Both the position numbers and the translations under genes were made by a program. The notes under the pieces were generated by a model. It was not told where the DNA came from and ran no database searches. It worked only from the letters and a program-made list of their open reading frames with translations. A DNA stretch of 64,000 nucleotides from CBDBND01 sp965262665 (GTDB lineage Bacteria > Pseudomonadota > Alphaproteobacteria > Rhodospirillales > Rhodospirillaceae), in assembly GCA_965262665.1 (NCBI GenBank), contig CBDHFR010000003.1, positions 558,001 through 622,000 on the forward strand, read 5' to 3'. Shown here piece after piece: positions 1 to 7,930 of this stretch (positions within the stretch are counted from its first letter, which is position 1; every line of letters starts with the position of its first letter).

Positions 1-662
1 CAGATATCATTTCCACCGATGTCGAAACACCACTGGCTGAAGTGATCAAGTTGATGGTTGAAGAGGGGCATTCCCGCGTGCCGGTCTATCGGGGATCTCT
101 CGATGAAGTCCTTGGGATGGTGCACATCAAAGATTTAGCCTCGGTCATGCTTGATCAAGCCAAGGGCGACAATCAACCGATCCTTGACAAGGCCATGCGC
201 CAAATAATCTTTGTTGCGCCGAGTGCACGCGTCCTCGATCTGTTGTTGGAAATGCGCATTAAACGCACACACATGGCCATGGTAGTTGATGAATATGGAG
301 GCATAGACGGCCTGGTAACCATTGAGGACCTGGTTGAACAGATTGTCGGTGAGATTGCTGACGAACATGATGAAGACGAAGAACCGGAACTGACTGATCG
401 CGCCGACGGAACTATAACCGCCGACGCGCGGACGACATTAAAAGATTTCACCGAGCGCTATGGCGAGGTGTTCAGTGAGGAAGAATGTAGTGAGACCGAT
501 ACTCTTGGCGGACTTGTTTTCCGTCTGGCCGGACGTGTTCCCAGCCATGGCGAACTGGTCAGTCATTCGTCGGGCCTTGAATTCGAAATTGCTGACGCAG
601 ACCCGCGTCGCATCAAGAGACTGAGGATCCGTAACATGCCAACGATTGAGCGTGTGTCGTGA
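1..662 (+). CDS. corC: CorC/HlyC-family CBS-domain protein, 3' part
   Basis: Partial gene: the frame is open from base 3 and the start lies before the window. The visible part holds tandem CBS modules (second one with VVDEYGGIDGLVTIEDL) followed by the C-terminal CorC_HlyC domain (DTLGGLVFRLAGRVPSHGE). Family members are cytosolic or membrane-associated and linked to Mg/Co efflux or, in alphaproteobacteria, simply co-encoded with ybeY and lnt. Its 3' end overlaps the longest reading of lnt by 17 bases, which implies one operon. An acidic linker (DEHDEDEEPE) joins the CBS part to the C-terminal domain. Confidence 0.9.
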   Translation, partial: DIISTDVETPLAEVIKLMVEEGHSRVPVYRGSLDEVLGMVHIKDLASVMLDQAKGDNQPILDKAMRQIIFVAPSARVLDLLLEMRIKRTHMAMVVDEYGGIDGLVTIEDLVEQIVGEIADEHDEDEEPELTDRADGTITADARTTLKDFTERYGEVFSEEECSETDTLGGLVFRLAGRVPSHGELVSHSSGLEFEIADADPRRIKRLRIRNMPTIERVS

Positions 663-2280
663 TCCTGCACCTGTTCATCAAAACTGGATATTGGGTGTGA
701 TCTGGTCCGCGCTGGACAAAACCTATCAACATTTTCTGATCACGCGCTTTTGGTATAAGGCAGTCATCGCTTGTGTCTTGGGCGCGGGTTGCACACTGGC
801 CATGCCGCCTTGGAGCTTCTGGCCGCTGCTTTGGTTAGGCTTTCCGGGTTTGTTCCTTCTTCTCGGAACCGCTCAATCAAAACGCGCCGCGGCTTTGTTT
901 GGTTGGTGGTTCGGGTTCGGTTTTTTTGCCACCGGGTTCGCTTGGATTAGCAACGCCTTTTTTGTCGATCGAGAAACTTTTGCTACTCTTGCCGTCCCCG
1001 CAGTCGGCGGTCTGGCTGCGGGCTTTGCACTTTACGTAAGTTGTGTCGCCCTTGCCGTTTTCTTTTTTCCGCCGATACCCAAAGAGACTATGCCGCGTGA
1101 GCGTGTGCTGCATACAACGTTCCGCATCATTTTTTTCGCCTCGGCCTGGGCGTTGGTTGAGTGGTGGCGGGGCTGGTTTCTGACGGGCTTTCCTTGGAAT
1201 CCCATCGGCAGCATTTGGGTCGTGTTATTGCCGGTGCTGCAGAGCGTTAGTGTCATCGGTGTTTATGGACTTAGTTTCTTGACCGTAGTTTCCGCAACAA
1301 GCCTCAGCTTGTTGGTGCGGGTCCAAGACAAGAGCACCATGTTCACCATGATTGCAGCTTGTCATTTGCCTCTCGTGGTGGGCGGTCTGTGGGGCTGGTT
1401 TCATTTGTACGGATCAAACTTCGACCCGGTTCCCGACATTAAACTGCGTCTGGTTCAACCCAATATCGCCCAAGCCGACAAATGGCGGCCGGGGTTGCGA
1501 GAGCGTCACTTGATCGATCAGGTGGCGATGAGTCGGGACGCTGCCGAAGGAGTAACCCATGTGCTGTGGGCCGAGACCGCCGCCCCCTTTGCCCTGAATA
1601 GAGCGCCGCAAGCGGTCGCCACAGTCGCCGCCGGGAGTCCGCCACAAGGTGTTGTCTTAACCGGAGCGCCCCGAATTATCGGTGCCGGTGAAGCCCGGCA
1701 AGCGTACAACAGTCTGTTTGTCATTGCTGACGACGCCTCCGTGATTGCGACTTACGACAAAACCCATTTGGTTCCTTTTGGCGAATACACTCCGTTGCGC
1801 GCTCTATTTCCTCTACCGCAATTGACCGGCGGCACTGGGTTCGCGGCCGGTCCCGGCCCTCGGACCCTCTCCGTTCCAGGGTTGCCCCCGTTCAGTCCAC
1901 TGATTTGTTATGAGATCATTTTTGCTGGCGCCGTCACTCAACCCGAGCTCAGGCCTGATTGGCTGTTCAACCTCACCAATGACGCGTGGTTCGGGCTATC
2001 GAGCGGTCCCTATCAGCATCTCGCTGCGGCACAATTGCGGGCAGTCGAAGAAGGTCTACCTGTGGTCCGGGTGGCCAACACAGGGATCAGCGCGGTAATC
2101 GACGGCAGGGGCAGAATTCTTACCTCCCTTGGTCTGGGTGAGCGTGGGAGTATCGACAGCCCTCTCCCCCAGGCCCTACCTGAGACCGTGTTCAGCCGGC
2201 TCGGTCATGGCGTGTTTTTGGTCCTGGCCCTGGCCGCTGCAGGATTGACTTGGATTTTGGCGATAAGAACTGAAGATTAA
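646..2280 (+). CDS. lnt: Apolipoprotein N-acyltransferase
   Basis: Transfers an acyl chain from phospholipid to the N-terminal cysteine of apolipoproteins in the inner membrane, the last step of lipoprotein maturation. Several hydrophobic segments occupy roughly residues 38-250, followed by a periplasmic nitrilase-like domain. In the longest reading the expected catalytic triad is Glu310 (HVLWAETAAP), Lys372 (YDKTHLVPFGEY) and Cys421 (SPLICYEIIF), and a last membrane helix closes the protein. The N-terminus is uncertain: the longest frame uses TTG at 646 inside corC, while in-frame TTG 691 or GTG 697 would remove about 15 residues. No strong ribosome binding site separates these options. Confidence 0.93.
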   Translation: MSVCRDPAPVHQNWILGVIWSALDKTYQHFLITRFWYKAVIACVLGAGCTLAMPPWSFWPLLWLGFPGLFLLLGTAQSKRAAALFGWWFGFGFFATGFAWISNAFFVDRETFATLAVPAVGGLAAGFALYVSCVALAVFFFPPIPKETMPRERVLHTTFRIIFFASAWALVEWWRGWFLTGFPWNPIGSIWVVLLPVLQSVSVIGVYGLSFLTVVSATSLSLLVRVQDKSTMFTMIAACHLPLVVGGLWGWFHLYGSNFDPVPDIKLRLVQPNIAQADKWRPGLRERHLIDQVAMSRDAAEGVTHVLWAETAAPFALNRAPQAVATVAAGSPPQGVVLTGAPRIIGAGEARQAYNSLFVIADDASVIATYDKTHLVPFGEYTPLRALFPLPQLTGGTGFAAGPGPRTLSVPGLPPFSPLICYEIIFAGAVTQPELRPDWLFNLTNDAWFGLSSGPYQHLAAAQLRAVEEGLPVVRVANTGISAVIDGRGRILTSLGLGERGSIDSPLPQALPETVFSRLGHGVFLVLALAAAGLTWILAIRTED

Positions 2281-2460
2281 TTAGCAACCCATTTCATCAA
2301 CCAAACGTTTATAGTTTGCGCAGATAAAGCTTTGTATCGAAAGTAGTTTTTGTGGTGTGGTGTTACAACGAATGGTTGGTAACCCCGTGGCTGCGTGATA
2401 AATTAACGCGTTGTGGTTGATTTTTATTACGTGAGCACCTCAAAAAAGGGAATGAAAACA
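2281..2460. other. Intergenic and leader region before the XRE gene
   Basis: About 180 bases between lnt and the chosen start of the regulator. It is AT-richer than its surroundings and holds no tRNA or convincing terminator. It presumably carries the regulator's promoter, but no clear -35/-10 pair could be fixed. Confidence 0.4.
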
Positions 2461-2955
2461 ATGGGTTTTGCTGAAGAACAGGACCTTGATATCGCCGTGG
2501 CGCGCTCGACTCGAGGCCGCATGCCGTCGGGCAAACCCAATCCAGTGGATGTCCATGTGGGCAGCCGGGTCCGCCTGCGCCGCACGTTGCTCGGCCTAAG
2601 TCAGGAAAAATTGGGTGAAGCCATTGGACTGACGTTTCAACAGGTTCAAAAATATGAACGCGGCGCCAATCGAATTGGCGCCAGCCGACTCTGGGATTTG
2701 AGTCGTGTGCTTGACTGTCCGGTTTCCTATTTCTTCGAAGAAATGGAAGACGATGTACAAGCTGCCAGCCCGCGCAATCTGACTGGGCGAACGGCAGAAC
2801 CGGAACAGAAAGATGCCGATCCGATGACCAAGCGGGAAACGCTTGAATTGGTTCGGGCTTATTACAAGATCACCGACCCGCAGGTTCGCCGTCGAATTTA
2901 TGAACTAGCAAAGTCTCTCGCTGCAGCAGAAGGTGCGATCCTCGACGACGACTAA
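2461..2955 (+). CDS. XRE-family HTH regulator (PraR/PhrR-like)
   Basis: Cytosolic DNA-binding protein with a Cro/C1-type helix-turn-helix (RVRLRRTLLGLSQEKLG...FQQVQKYERG) near residues 35-85 and a conserved C-terminal tail (TLELVRAYYKITDPQVRRRIYEL). This family commonly sits between lnt and metK in alphaproteobacteria; characterised relatives are the rhizobial PraR/PhrR regulators. ATG 2461 is preferred because AAGGGA lies 9 bases upstream; an in-frame GTG at 2413 and ATG at 2452 also exist. A strong terminator follows directly. A paralogue is encoded at 55850-56308. The regulatory target cannot be told from sequence. Confidence 0.88.
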   Translation: MGFAEEQDLDIAVARSTRGRMPSGKPNPVDVHVGSRVRLRRTLLGLSQEKLGEAIGLTFQQVQKYERGANRIGASRLWDLSRVLDCPVSYFFEEMEDDVQAASPRNLTGRTAEPEQKDADPMTKRETLELVRAYYKITDPQVRRRIYELAKSLAAAEGAILDDD

Positions 2956-2975
2956 GGTCTTTGTCAGCGTGTCGC

Positions 2976-3007
2976 AAAAAGCCCCGCACGGTTTGTGGGG
3001 CTTTTTT
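2976..3007 (+). terminator. Intrinsic terminator after the XRE gene
   Basis: GC-rich hairpin (GCCCCGCAC, loop GGTTT, GTGGGGC, one bulged G) flanked by an A-run and followed by six T residues, about 20 bases after the regulator's stop codon. Confidence 0.85.
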
Positions 3008-3076
3008 CTTATGACAACTGGCACGCTCCGAACTGAAGCGCTGTGGGTCCAAAAGAATAGTTCTGGTATTTGGCAG

Positions 3077-3226
3077 GAGCAAAACTACTTCTTGCCCAGG
3101 GGACTCTTTGCGGTTTGACTATCCCATAACACGCGTGTGTGAACATTGAGGGAATCGGTTTTGCTCTAAGGGGAGGGGAACCTTGGAGCAGTTAAAGACC
3201 GGGTCTTCGGACCCGGTCTTTTTTTT
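3077..3226 (+). ncRNA. Candidate structured small RNA with GGAGG loop
   Basis: No open frame fits this gap between two intrinsic terminators, yet it holds organised pairing. A 10-bp hairpin (TGCTCTAAGG 3162-3171 with CCTTGGAGCA 3181-3190, one G-U pair) presents the loop GGAGGGGAA. A competing partner, GAGCAAAAC at 3077-3085, is fully complementary to GTTTTGCTC at 3158-3166, which would sequester the same strand. The strong terminator at 3194-3226 ends the unit. A possible -35 (TTGACT, 3115-3120) has no good -10. It could be an sRNA or a leader remnant; it was not recognised as 6S, SRP RNA or tmRNA. The 5' end is unknown. Confidence 0.35.
3194..3226 (+). terminator. Strong intrinsic terminator with TTCG tetraloop
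   Basis: Perfect 12-bp stem (AAAGACCGGGTC / GACCCGGTCTTT) closed by TTCG and running into an uninterrupted T-run to 3226. The next base begins the left inverted repeat of the 3227-3672 cassette, so the cassette starts exactly at the end of the T-run. Confidence 0.93.
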
Positions 3227-3250
3227 GGGGCTTATATACATGACTAGACA
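3227..3250 (+). repeat. Left arm of 24-bp inverted repeat
   Basis: Starts GGGGCTTATATACATG and ends CTAGACA. It abuts the terminator T-run on its left and is perfectly complementary to 3649-3672. Confidence 0.95.
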
Positions 3251-3277
3251 CAACGGAAGAATTGGAGAGGTTGAAAT

Positions 3278-3643
3278 ATGCGGTCACTAAAAGGATGCTT
3301 CATGCTCGTCGTAGCTTTCGTTTTGACGCTCAACAATTTCTTCTACGCCGTCAATCCCGCGGCGGCCAAGCCCATATTTGATTGGATTGACCCTTTCGCA
3401 GTCGTCGCCCTCGTACTCGTTTTCATGGAGAAAATCCTCGGTTCGATGCGCGGTGAAACCGAATGGCCTCGGCTCGTAGTAACGGTCCTGGTCGGGGCGC
3501 TGGTTCATTTATACGCCTACAATTACTTGGCGAAGATGGCAGGCAGTGGACTGGAGAGCGGAACCTTGTGGCTGGTTATGGTGCCGTTTACGGTTTCCTT
3601 GCTCATCTATGAGGGCTTCTTGCTGATCCGCGGAGCTAAATAA
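3278..3643 (+). CDS. Small membrane protein of unknown function
   Basis: 121 residues with about four hydrophobic segments (near residues 5-30, 39-50, 66-82 and 96-117), so an inner-membrane protein is expected. No family was recognised. The start is well supported: GGAGAGG at 3264-3270 precedes ATG 3278 by 7 bases. A PAAAKP stretch after the first hydrophobic segment could be read as a weak signal-peptide site. It is the only gene inside the inverted-repeat cassette; the stop codon ends 5 bases before the right repeat arm, so the gene and cassette look like one unit. No promoter was identified. Confidence 0.72.
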   Translation: MRSLKGCFMLVVAFVLTLNNFFYAVNPAAAKPIFDWIDPFAVVALVLVFMEKILGSMRGETEWPRLVVTVLVGALVHLYAYNYLAKMAGSGLESGTLWLVMVPFTVSLLIYEGFLLIRGAK

Positions 3644-3648
3644 GGACT

Positions 3649-3672
3649 TGTCTAGTCATGTATATAAGCCCC
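3649..3672 (-). repeat. Right arm of 24-bp inverted repeat
   Basis: Starts TGTCTAGTCATG and ends AAGCCCC, followed by seven T residues. It is an exact reverse complement of 3227-3250. Confidence 0.95.
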
Positions 3673-3782
3673 TTTTTTTGGCGGGGGTCAGCAGATTTGC
3701 CGGACACTTGCAAACGGCAAGGCGTTCCGGTACCTCCCTTGCTCACATGAACGCGCTTTTATAACGCTAGGAGACCGCATCC
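3673..3782 (+). promoter_or_regulatory. metK leader, possibly structured
   Basis: 110 bases between the cassette and metK. TTGCCG and CGGCAA (about 3698-3720) can pair around a 12-base loop, with CCGG repeats nearby, and an AGGAG site at 3769-3773 serves the metK start. metK leaders in this class sometimes carry SAM or SAM/SAH riboswitches, but I could not match a known consensus, so no riboswitch is called. Confidence 0.25.
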
Positions 3783-4955
3783 GTGTCGCTGTCCGATTTC
3801 ATTTTTACCAGTGAGTCCGTTTCCGAAGGTCATCCCGACAAAGTCAGTGACCGAATCTCTGACGAAGTGGTTGATTTGTTCTTGAGAGCAGAGCCGGAAG
3901 CGCGGGTGGCGTTAGAGACCCTGTGCACGACAAATCTGGTTGTGCTCGCCGGTGAAGTCCGCGGACCGCAGTCCGTTACCAAAGAGTCCATGATTGAAGC
4001 GGCCCGGGTGGCTGTTAAGGACATCGGATACCACCAAGATGGTTTCGATTGGGAGACCATGAAGGTTGAATGTCATGTCCATGAACAATCCGTAGATATT
4101 GCCGTGGGCGTTGACTCCGCCGGTAACAAAGATGAAGGCGCGGGCGACCAGGGAATCATGTTTGGCTACGCCGTCACGGAAACCCCTGAACTCATGCCGG
4201 CGCCGATCTCTTATTCCCATCAGGTGTTAAGGTCATTGGCTGATGCCCGCCGTGCGGGGGATGCATCCTTTTTGGGCCCTGATTCGAAAAGCCAAATCAG
4301 TCTGCAATACAAAGACCGCAAACCCGTGGGTGCCACCTCCGTGGTTGTCTCGACACAACACACGGAAGATGTCGATCAAGACACCGTGCGCGAAGCCGTG
4401 CGCGAGCATGTATCCGATATTTTGCCTGAAGGGTGGATGTGTCCTGAAGGCGCGTTTTACGTCAATCCCACAGGACGGTTTGTCATTGGCGGACCCGATG
4501 GGGACTGTGGTCTGACGGGACGCAAGATCATTGTCGATACCTATGGCGGTGCAGCGCCCCATGGTGGTGGCGCGTTTTCGGGAAAGGATCCAACCAAAGT
4601 GGATCGTTCGGCAGCCTATGCTGCGCGTTACCTGGCCAAAAATGTGGTTGCCGCCGGACTTGCGGACCGCTGTTTGATTCAACTGTCTTATGCCATCGGT
4701 GTTTCGAAACCACTGTCGGTCTATGTTGATCTGCAAGACAGTGGCGAAGTGCCTGAAGACAAACTGTCCGCCGTTCTGCAGGAGCTGATGGATTTGAGTC
4801 CGCGTGGCATTCGCGAACATCTCGGTCTCAACCGGCCCATTTATGCGCGTACCGCCGCCTATGGCCATTTCGGGCGGGAAGCCGATGGCGGTGGCGGATT
4901 TTCTTGGGAGCGGTTGGATCTGGTAGCGGATCTCGAATCCGCGTTCGGTGTCTGA
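3783..4955 (+). CDS. metK: S-adenosylmethionine synthase
   Basis: Makes SAM from methionine and ATP in the cytosol. 390 residues, normal for the family. Signature motifs are present: the N-terminal ATP/Mg site GHPDKVSDRISD, the hexapeptide region GAGDQGIMFGYA and the glycine-rich phosphate loop GGGAFSGKDPTKVDRS. It starts at GTG 3783, supported by AGGAG nine bases upstream. The 3' end overlaps trmB by 8 bases, indicating co-transcription; the product supplies the methyl donor used by the neighbouring TrmB. Confidence 0.97.
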   Translation: MSLSDFIFTSESVSEGHPDKVSDRISDEVVDLFLRAEPEARVALETLCTTNLVVLAGEVRGPQSVTKESMIEAARVAVKDIGYHQDGFDWETMKVECHVHEQSVDIAVGVDSAGNKDEGAGDQGIMFGYAVTETPELMPAPISYSHQVLRSLADARRAGDASFLGPDSKSQISLQYKDRKPVGATSVVVSTQHTEDVDQDTVREAVREHVSDILPEGWMCPEGAFYVNPTGRFVIGGPDGDCGLTGRKIIVDTYGGAAPHGGGAFSGKDPTKVDRSAAYAARYLAKNVVAAGLADRCLIQLSYAIGVSKPLSVYVDLQDSGEVPEDKLSAVLQELMDLSPRGIREHLGLNRPIYARTAAYGHFGREADGGGGFSWERLDLVADLESAFGV

Positions 4956-5658
4956 GTCTGGTCACCGCTCGTTACCCCTACGCCTCTACGGCCGCCGCAA
5001 GGGCAAACGCTTACGCCCGCGAAGCCGCGCCCTCCTCGATTCAGACCTCGATCAAGTTCGTATTGATCCCGACGCGTTGAAAATGCCGTGCCAACCCGGC
5101 GCCTTGTTTTCGTCGCCGGTAGATGAGGTGTGGCTGGAAATCGGTTTTGGCGGCGGCGAACACCTGGCCGCCCAGGCCAAGGCCCATCCCCAGATCGGTT
5201 TCATAGGCGCTGAAGTCTTTGAAAACGGTATCGCATCTCTTTTGCGCTACCGGAAAGCGGAAAATCTGGCCAACATCCGTGTTTGGGATGACGATGTGCG
5301 GGCTCTGTTGCCCCATTTATCGCCACAATCGTTGGACCGGGTGTTTCTTTTGTTCCCTGACCCTTGGCCCAAAACGCGACATCGCAAACGCCGGTTTATC
5401 TCGGACGAAACTTTGGCCGAACTGGCCCGGATCCTGCGCCCAGGCGGCCTGCTTCGCGTGGCCACGGACCATGCGGTATATGCGCGCTGGTGCTTGCGCC
5501 ACGTGCCCACACACCCCGCCTTTCACTGGGTCGTCAGCGGTCCCGAAGATTGGCGCCAACCGCAGCCGGACGCCCACCCCACCCGGTATGAGCGCAAGGC
5601 CGTTGCTGCCGGCCACCGGCCGGTCTATCTGACGTTCGTCAGAAACCCAGAATCCTAA
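4948..5658 (+). CDS. trmB: tRNA (guanine-N7-)-methyltransferase
   Basis: Methylates G46 in the tRNA variable loop using SAM. 236 residues with the class I methyltransferase core: EIGFGGGEHLAAQA binds SAM, and the family motif LLFPDPWPKTRHRKRRF is intact; the C-terminal YERK segment is also present. A basic N-terminal extension (RLYGRRKGKRLRPRSR) is typical of the alphaproteobacterial form. The GTG start lies inside the metK end, so translation is probably coupled. Confidence 0.95.
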   Translation: MSESGHRSLPLRLYGRRKGKRLRPRSRALLDSDLDQVRIDPDALKMPCQPGALFSSPVDEVWLEIGFGGGEHLAAQAKAHPQIGFIGAEVFENGIASLLRYRKAENLANIRVWDDDVRALLPHLSPQSLDRVFLLFPDPWPKTRHRKRRFISDETLAELARILRPGGLLRVATDHAVYARWCLRHVPTHPAFHWVVSGPEDWRQPQPDAHPTRYERKAVAAGHRPVYLTFVRNPES

Positions 5659-5726
5659 AACTCTTGATTGAACAGAGGATTCCGATTATATCGGCCTTCT
5701 AACTTCACATGTCGACTGAGATGAGG

Positions 5727-5750
5727 AGTGGGCCAGCGGCCCACTTTTTT
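5727..5750 (+). terminator. Hairpin and T-run between trmB and rimP
   Basis: Perfect 8-bp stem AGTGGGCC / GGCCCACT with a three-base loop and six T residues. It lies 68 bases after trmB and about 60 bases before the rimP start. It may end the metK-trmB transcript, or act as an attenuator in the leader of the rimP-nusA operon, which is often regulated at this point. Confidence 0.8.
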
Positions 5751-5811
5751 ATTGTTTGAAACACAGTGTTTTTCACTTCCTTACAGCGTCGACTTGAAAC
5801 GGTTGGTTCAG

Positions 5812-6306
5812 ATGGAACGTCTGACATGGCTTGAAGATCAAATTGCGCAGACGCTCGAAGCCATGGGCTTTGAGGTGGTGCGGGTTGCGATCACCGGCGA
5901 AGGTGGCCGGCGTGCGCTTCAAGTTATGGCCGACCGCACGGATGGGCGCCAAATCGATATCGACGACTGCACAGCCATCAGCACAACCTTGTTCGATATG
6001 TTCGAGGCTGAGGATCCCATTCCCGGCGGATACAATCTAGAAGTCAGTTCAGCCGGTATTGACCGGCCACTAACCCGGCCGAAGGACTTCACCGCGTTCG
6101 CCGGTTACGAAGCCAAGATTCAGACCCGTCGTCCCATCGACGGGCGTAAGAAGTTCCGCGGCATTCTCAACGGCCTGTCGCCAGAAGAAAACATTAAGAT
6201 GACCGTTGACGGAGAGCAGGTAACCCTACCTCTAGCCGAGATCAGCAGGGCGCAACTGATTTTGACCGATGATCTCATCGCCGCAACAGCGAACAACAAC
6301 GAATAG
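5812..6306 (+). CDS. rimP: Ribosome maturation factor RimP
   Basis: Needed for 30S subunit maturation. 164 residues from ATG 5812. The conserved N-terminal region (LEAMGFEVVRVAI, then DDCTAISTTLFDMFE and the motif YNLEVSSAGIDRPLTRPKDF) and the C-terminal Sm-like part are complete. The frame is open upstream to GTG 5728, but that extension overlaps the terminator hairpin and is not family-like, so ATG 5812 is chosen. It is the first gene of the rimP-nusA-ylxR-infB-rbfA-truB block. Confidence 0.93.
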   Translation: MERLTWLEDQIAQTLEAMGFEVVRVAITGEGGRRALQVMADRTDGRQIDIDDCTAISTTLFDMFEAEDPIPGGYNLEVSSAGIDRPLTRPKDFTAFAGYEAKIQTRRPIDGRKKFRGILNGLSPEENIKMTVDGEQVTLPLAEISRAQLILTDDLIAATANNNE

Positions 6307-6337
6307 ACATTTATTCTAAGAGAGTGAGCACACGATC

Positions 6338-7930
6338 ATGTCACAAAGCATAGCAATGCCTCGGCCCGAACTGATCCAGGTGGCGGATACGGTTGCCCGT
6401 GACAAATCCATCGAGCGCGAAGAAGTTTTCGTCATCATGGAACAAGCCATTCAAAAAGCAGGGCGGTCCAAGTATGGCCATGAAAAAGATATACGCGCCG
6501 CCATTGACCGGAAAACAGGTGAGATTCGATTGTCGCGATATCTAGAGGTTGTTGAGGATGAGGCGGCGGTCGAAGACGAAAATATTCAAGTCACACTCGA
6601 TCAAGCCAACCGGAAAAAGAAAGATGCCCAGGTCGGCGAATATTTAATCGATGCTTTACCACCCATCGACTTCGGACGCATATCTTCGCAGATGGCTAAG
6701 CAGGTCATCGTGCAACGTGTCCGTGAGGCCGAACGGGCACGGCAGTTCGACGAATACAAAGACCGCGTCGGTGAAATCGTTAATGGATTGGTCAAAAGAG
6801 TCGAATTTGGCAACGTCATCGTTGACCTGGGCCGGGCCGAAGGCCTGCTCAGGCGGGACGACCTGATTCCCCGGGAACACTTTAAGAACGGAGACCGGGT
6901 GCGGGCCTACATCATCGATGTGCGCGAAGAAGCCCGCGGGCCGCAAATTTTTCTCTCCCGCACCTGTCCTGAATTTATGGCCATGCTGTTCGCGCAAGAA
7001 GTACCCGAGATCTACGACGGCATTATTGAAATCAAAGCTGTCGCCCGCGACCCCGGAAGCCGGGCCAAAATCGCAGTTATTTCCAAAGATAATTCAATCG
7101 ATCCGGTTGGTGCTTGTGTCGGGATGAGAGGCAGTCGCGTTCAAGCGGTCGTCGCCGAATTACAAGGCGAGAAGATTGATATTATTCAATGGAATGAAGA
7201 TCCGGCTACGTTCGTCGTCAACGGCCTGGCGCCTGCCGAAGTCACCAAGGTGGTGCTCGACGAAGATTCTGGCCGCATTGAAGTGGTCGTGCCCGACGAT
7301 CAATTGTCGCTCGCGATCGGGCGCCGGGGACAGAATGTTCGCCTCGCATCCCATCTCACGGGTTGGACCATCGACATTTTGACGGAAGACGAAGAAAGTG
7401 CCCGCCGTCAGGAAGAGTTCCATAGCCGGTCCCAAACCTTCATCGATTCTTTGGACGTGGACGATGTCATCGCTCATCTCTTGGTCACCGAAGGGTTCAC
7501 GTCCATAGAGGAAGTTGCCTTCGTTCCCGATAACGAATTGGAGATGATCGAAGGATTTGACGAAGACATCGCCGCCGAACTTAAAGCCCGGGCTCAAGCC
7601 TATATCGAAGAACAAAACCAAAAATTGATGGAAAAACTGAGCGGGCTGGGCGTCGCTGAGGACCTTCTCAACGCCGACATTGAGGGTCTTGAGATCGAAA
7701 TGATCGTGACGTTATGTGAGAACGGCATCAAGACTTTGGACGACCTTGCCGATCTCGCCTCAGACGAGCTGATCGATATTGTCGGGGTGGGAACCCTCAC
7801 CATGGAACAAGCCAATACCATGATCATGGCTGCGCGGTCTCACTGGTTTGAGGATGAAGACGACGACCAAGGTGACGCGGAAGAAAGCGCCGAAGCCGAT
7901 GGTCCAGACGAGGAAACGGAACCAGCGTGA
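6338..7930 (+). CDS. nusA: Transcription termination/antitermination factor NusA
   Basis: Binds RNA polymerase and nascent RNA, modulating pausing, termination and antitermination. 530 residues: N-terminal polymerase-binding domain, S1 domain around residues 135-200 (GEIVNGLVKRVEFGNVIVDLG), two KH domains (GACVGMRGSRVQAVVAEL and AIGRRGQNVRLASHL) and two C-terminal helix-hairpin-helix repeats ending in a very acidic tail. The acidic repeats are usual in proteobacteria. GAGAGTGAG precedes the ATG. Its last bases overlap ylxR. Confidence 0.97.
   Translation: MSQSIAMPRPELIQVADTVARDKSIEREEVFVIMEQAIQKAGRSKYGHEKDIRAAIDRKTGEIRLSRYLEVVEDEAAVEDENIQVTLDQANRKKKDAQVGEYLIDALPPIDFGRISSQMAKQVIVQRVREAERARQFDEYKDRVGEIVNGLVKRVEFGNVIVDLGRAEGLLRRDDLIPREHFKNGDRVRAYIIDVREEARGPQIFLSRTCPEFMAMLFAQEVPEIYDGIIEIKAVARDPGSRAKIAVISKDNSIDPVGACVGMRGSRVQAVVAELQGEKIDIIQWNEDPATFVVNGLAPAEVTKVVLDEDSGRIEVVVPDDQLSLAIGRRGQNVRLASHLTGWTIDILTEDEESARRQEEFHSRSQTFIDSLDVDDVIAHLLVTEGFTSIEEVAFVPDNELEMIEGFDEDIAAELKARAQAYIEEQNQKLMEKLSGLGVAEDLLNADIEGLEIEMIVTLCENGIKTLDDLADLASDELIDIVGVGTLTMEQANTMIMAARSHWFEDEDDDQGDAEESAEADGPDEETEPA

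Larger units (their letters stand above)
3227..3672. mobile_element. 446-bp cassette bounded by perfect 24-bp inverted repeats
   Basis: Bases 3227-3250 (beginning GGGGCTTATATACATG) and 3649-3672 are exact reverse complements over 24 bases, with nothing but one small gene between them. Outside the left arm lie eight T residues and outside the right arm seven, so a T-run directly repeated on both sides could be a target duplication. No transposase or recombinase lies inside. GGGG termini and a possible T5 duplication resemble Tn3-derived miniature elements in a formal way only, because the arms are shorter and the internal sequence is different. An invertible segment or a long-range RNA stem are alternatives. 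Confidence 0.5.

Noticed and set aside
3077..3226. 6S RNA, SRP RNA or tmRNA identity for the structured region
   Set aside because: No conserved SRP or tmRNA segments and no long closing stem of 6S type could be drawn.
3673..3782. SAM-binding riboswitch before metK
   Set aside because: Some pairing exists, but I could not match SAM-II, SAM/SAH or related consensus segments, so only an uncertain structured leader is reported.
4233..4868. 211-residue minus-strand frame opposite metK
   Set aside because: Antisense shadow of metK with no family similarity.
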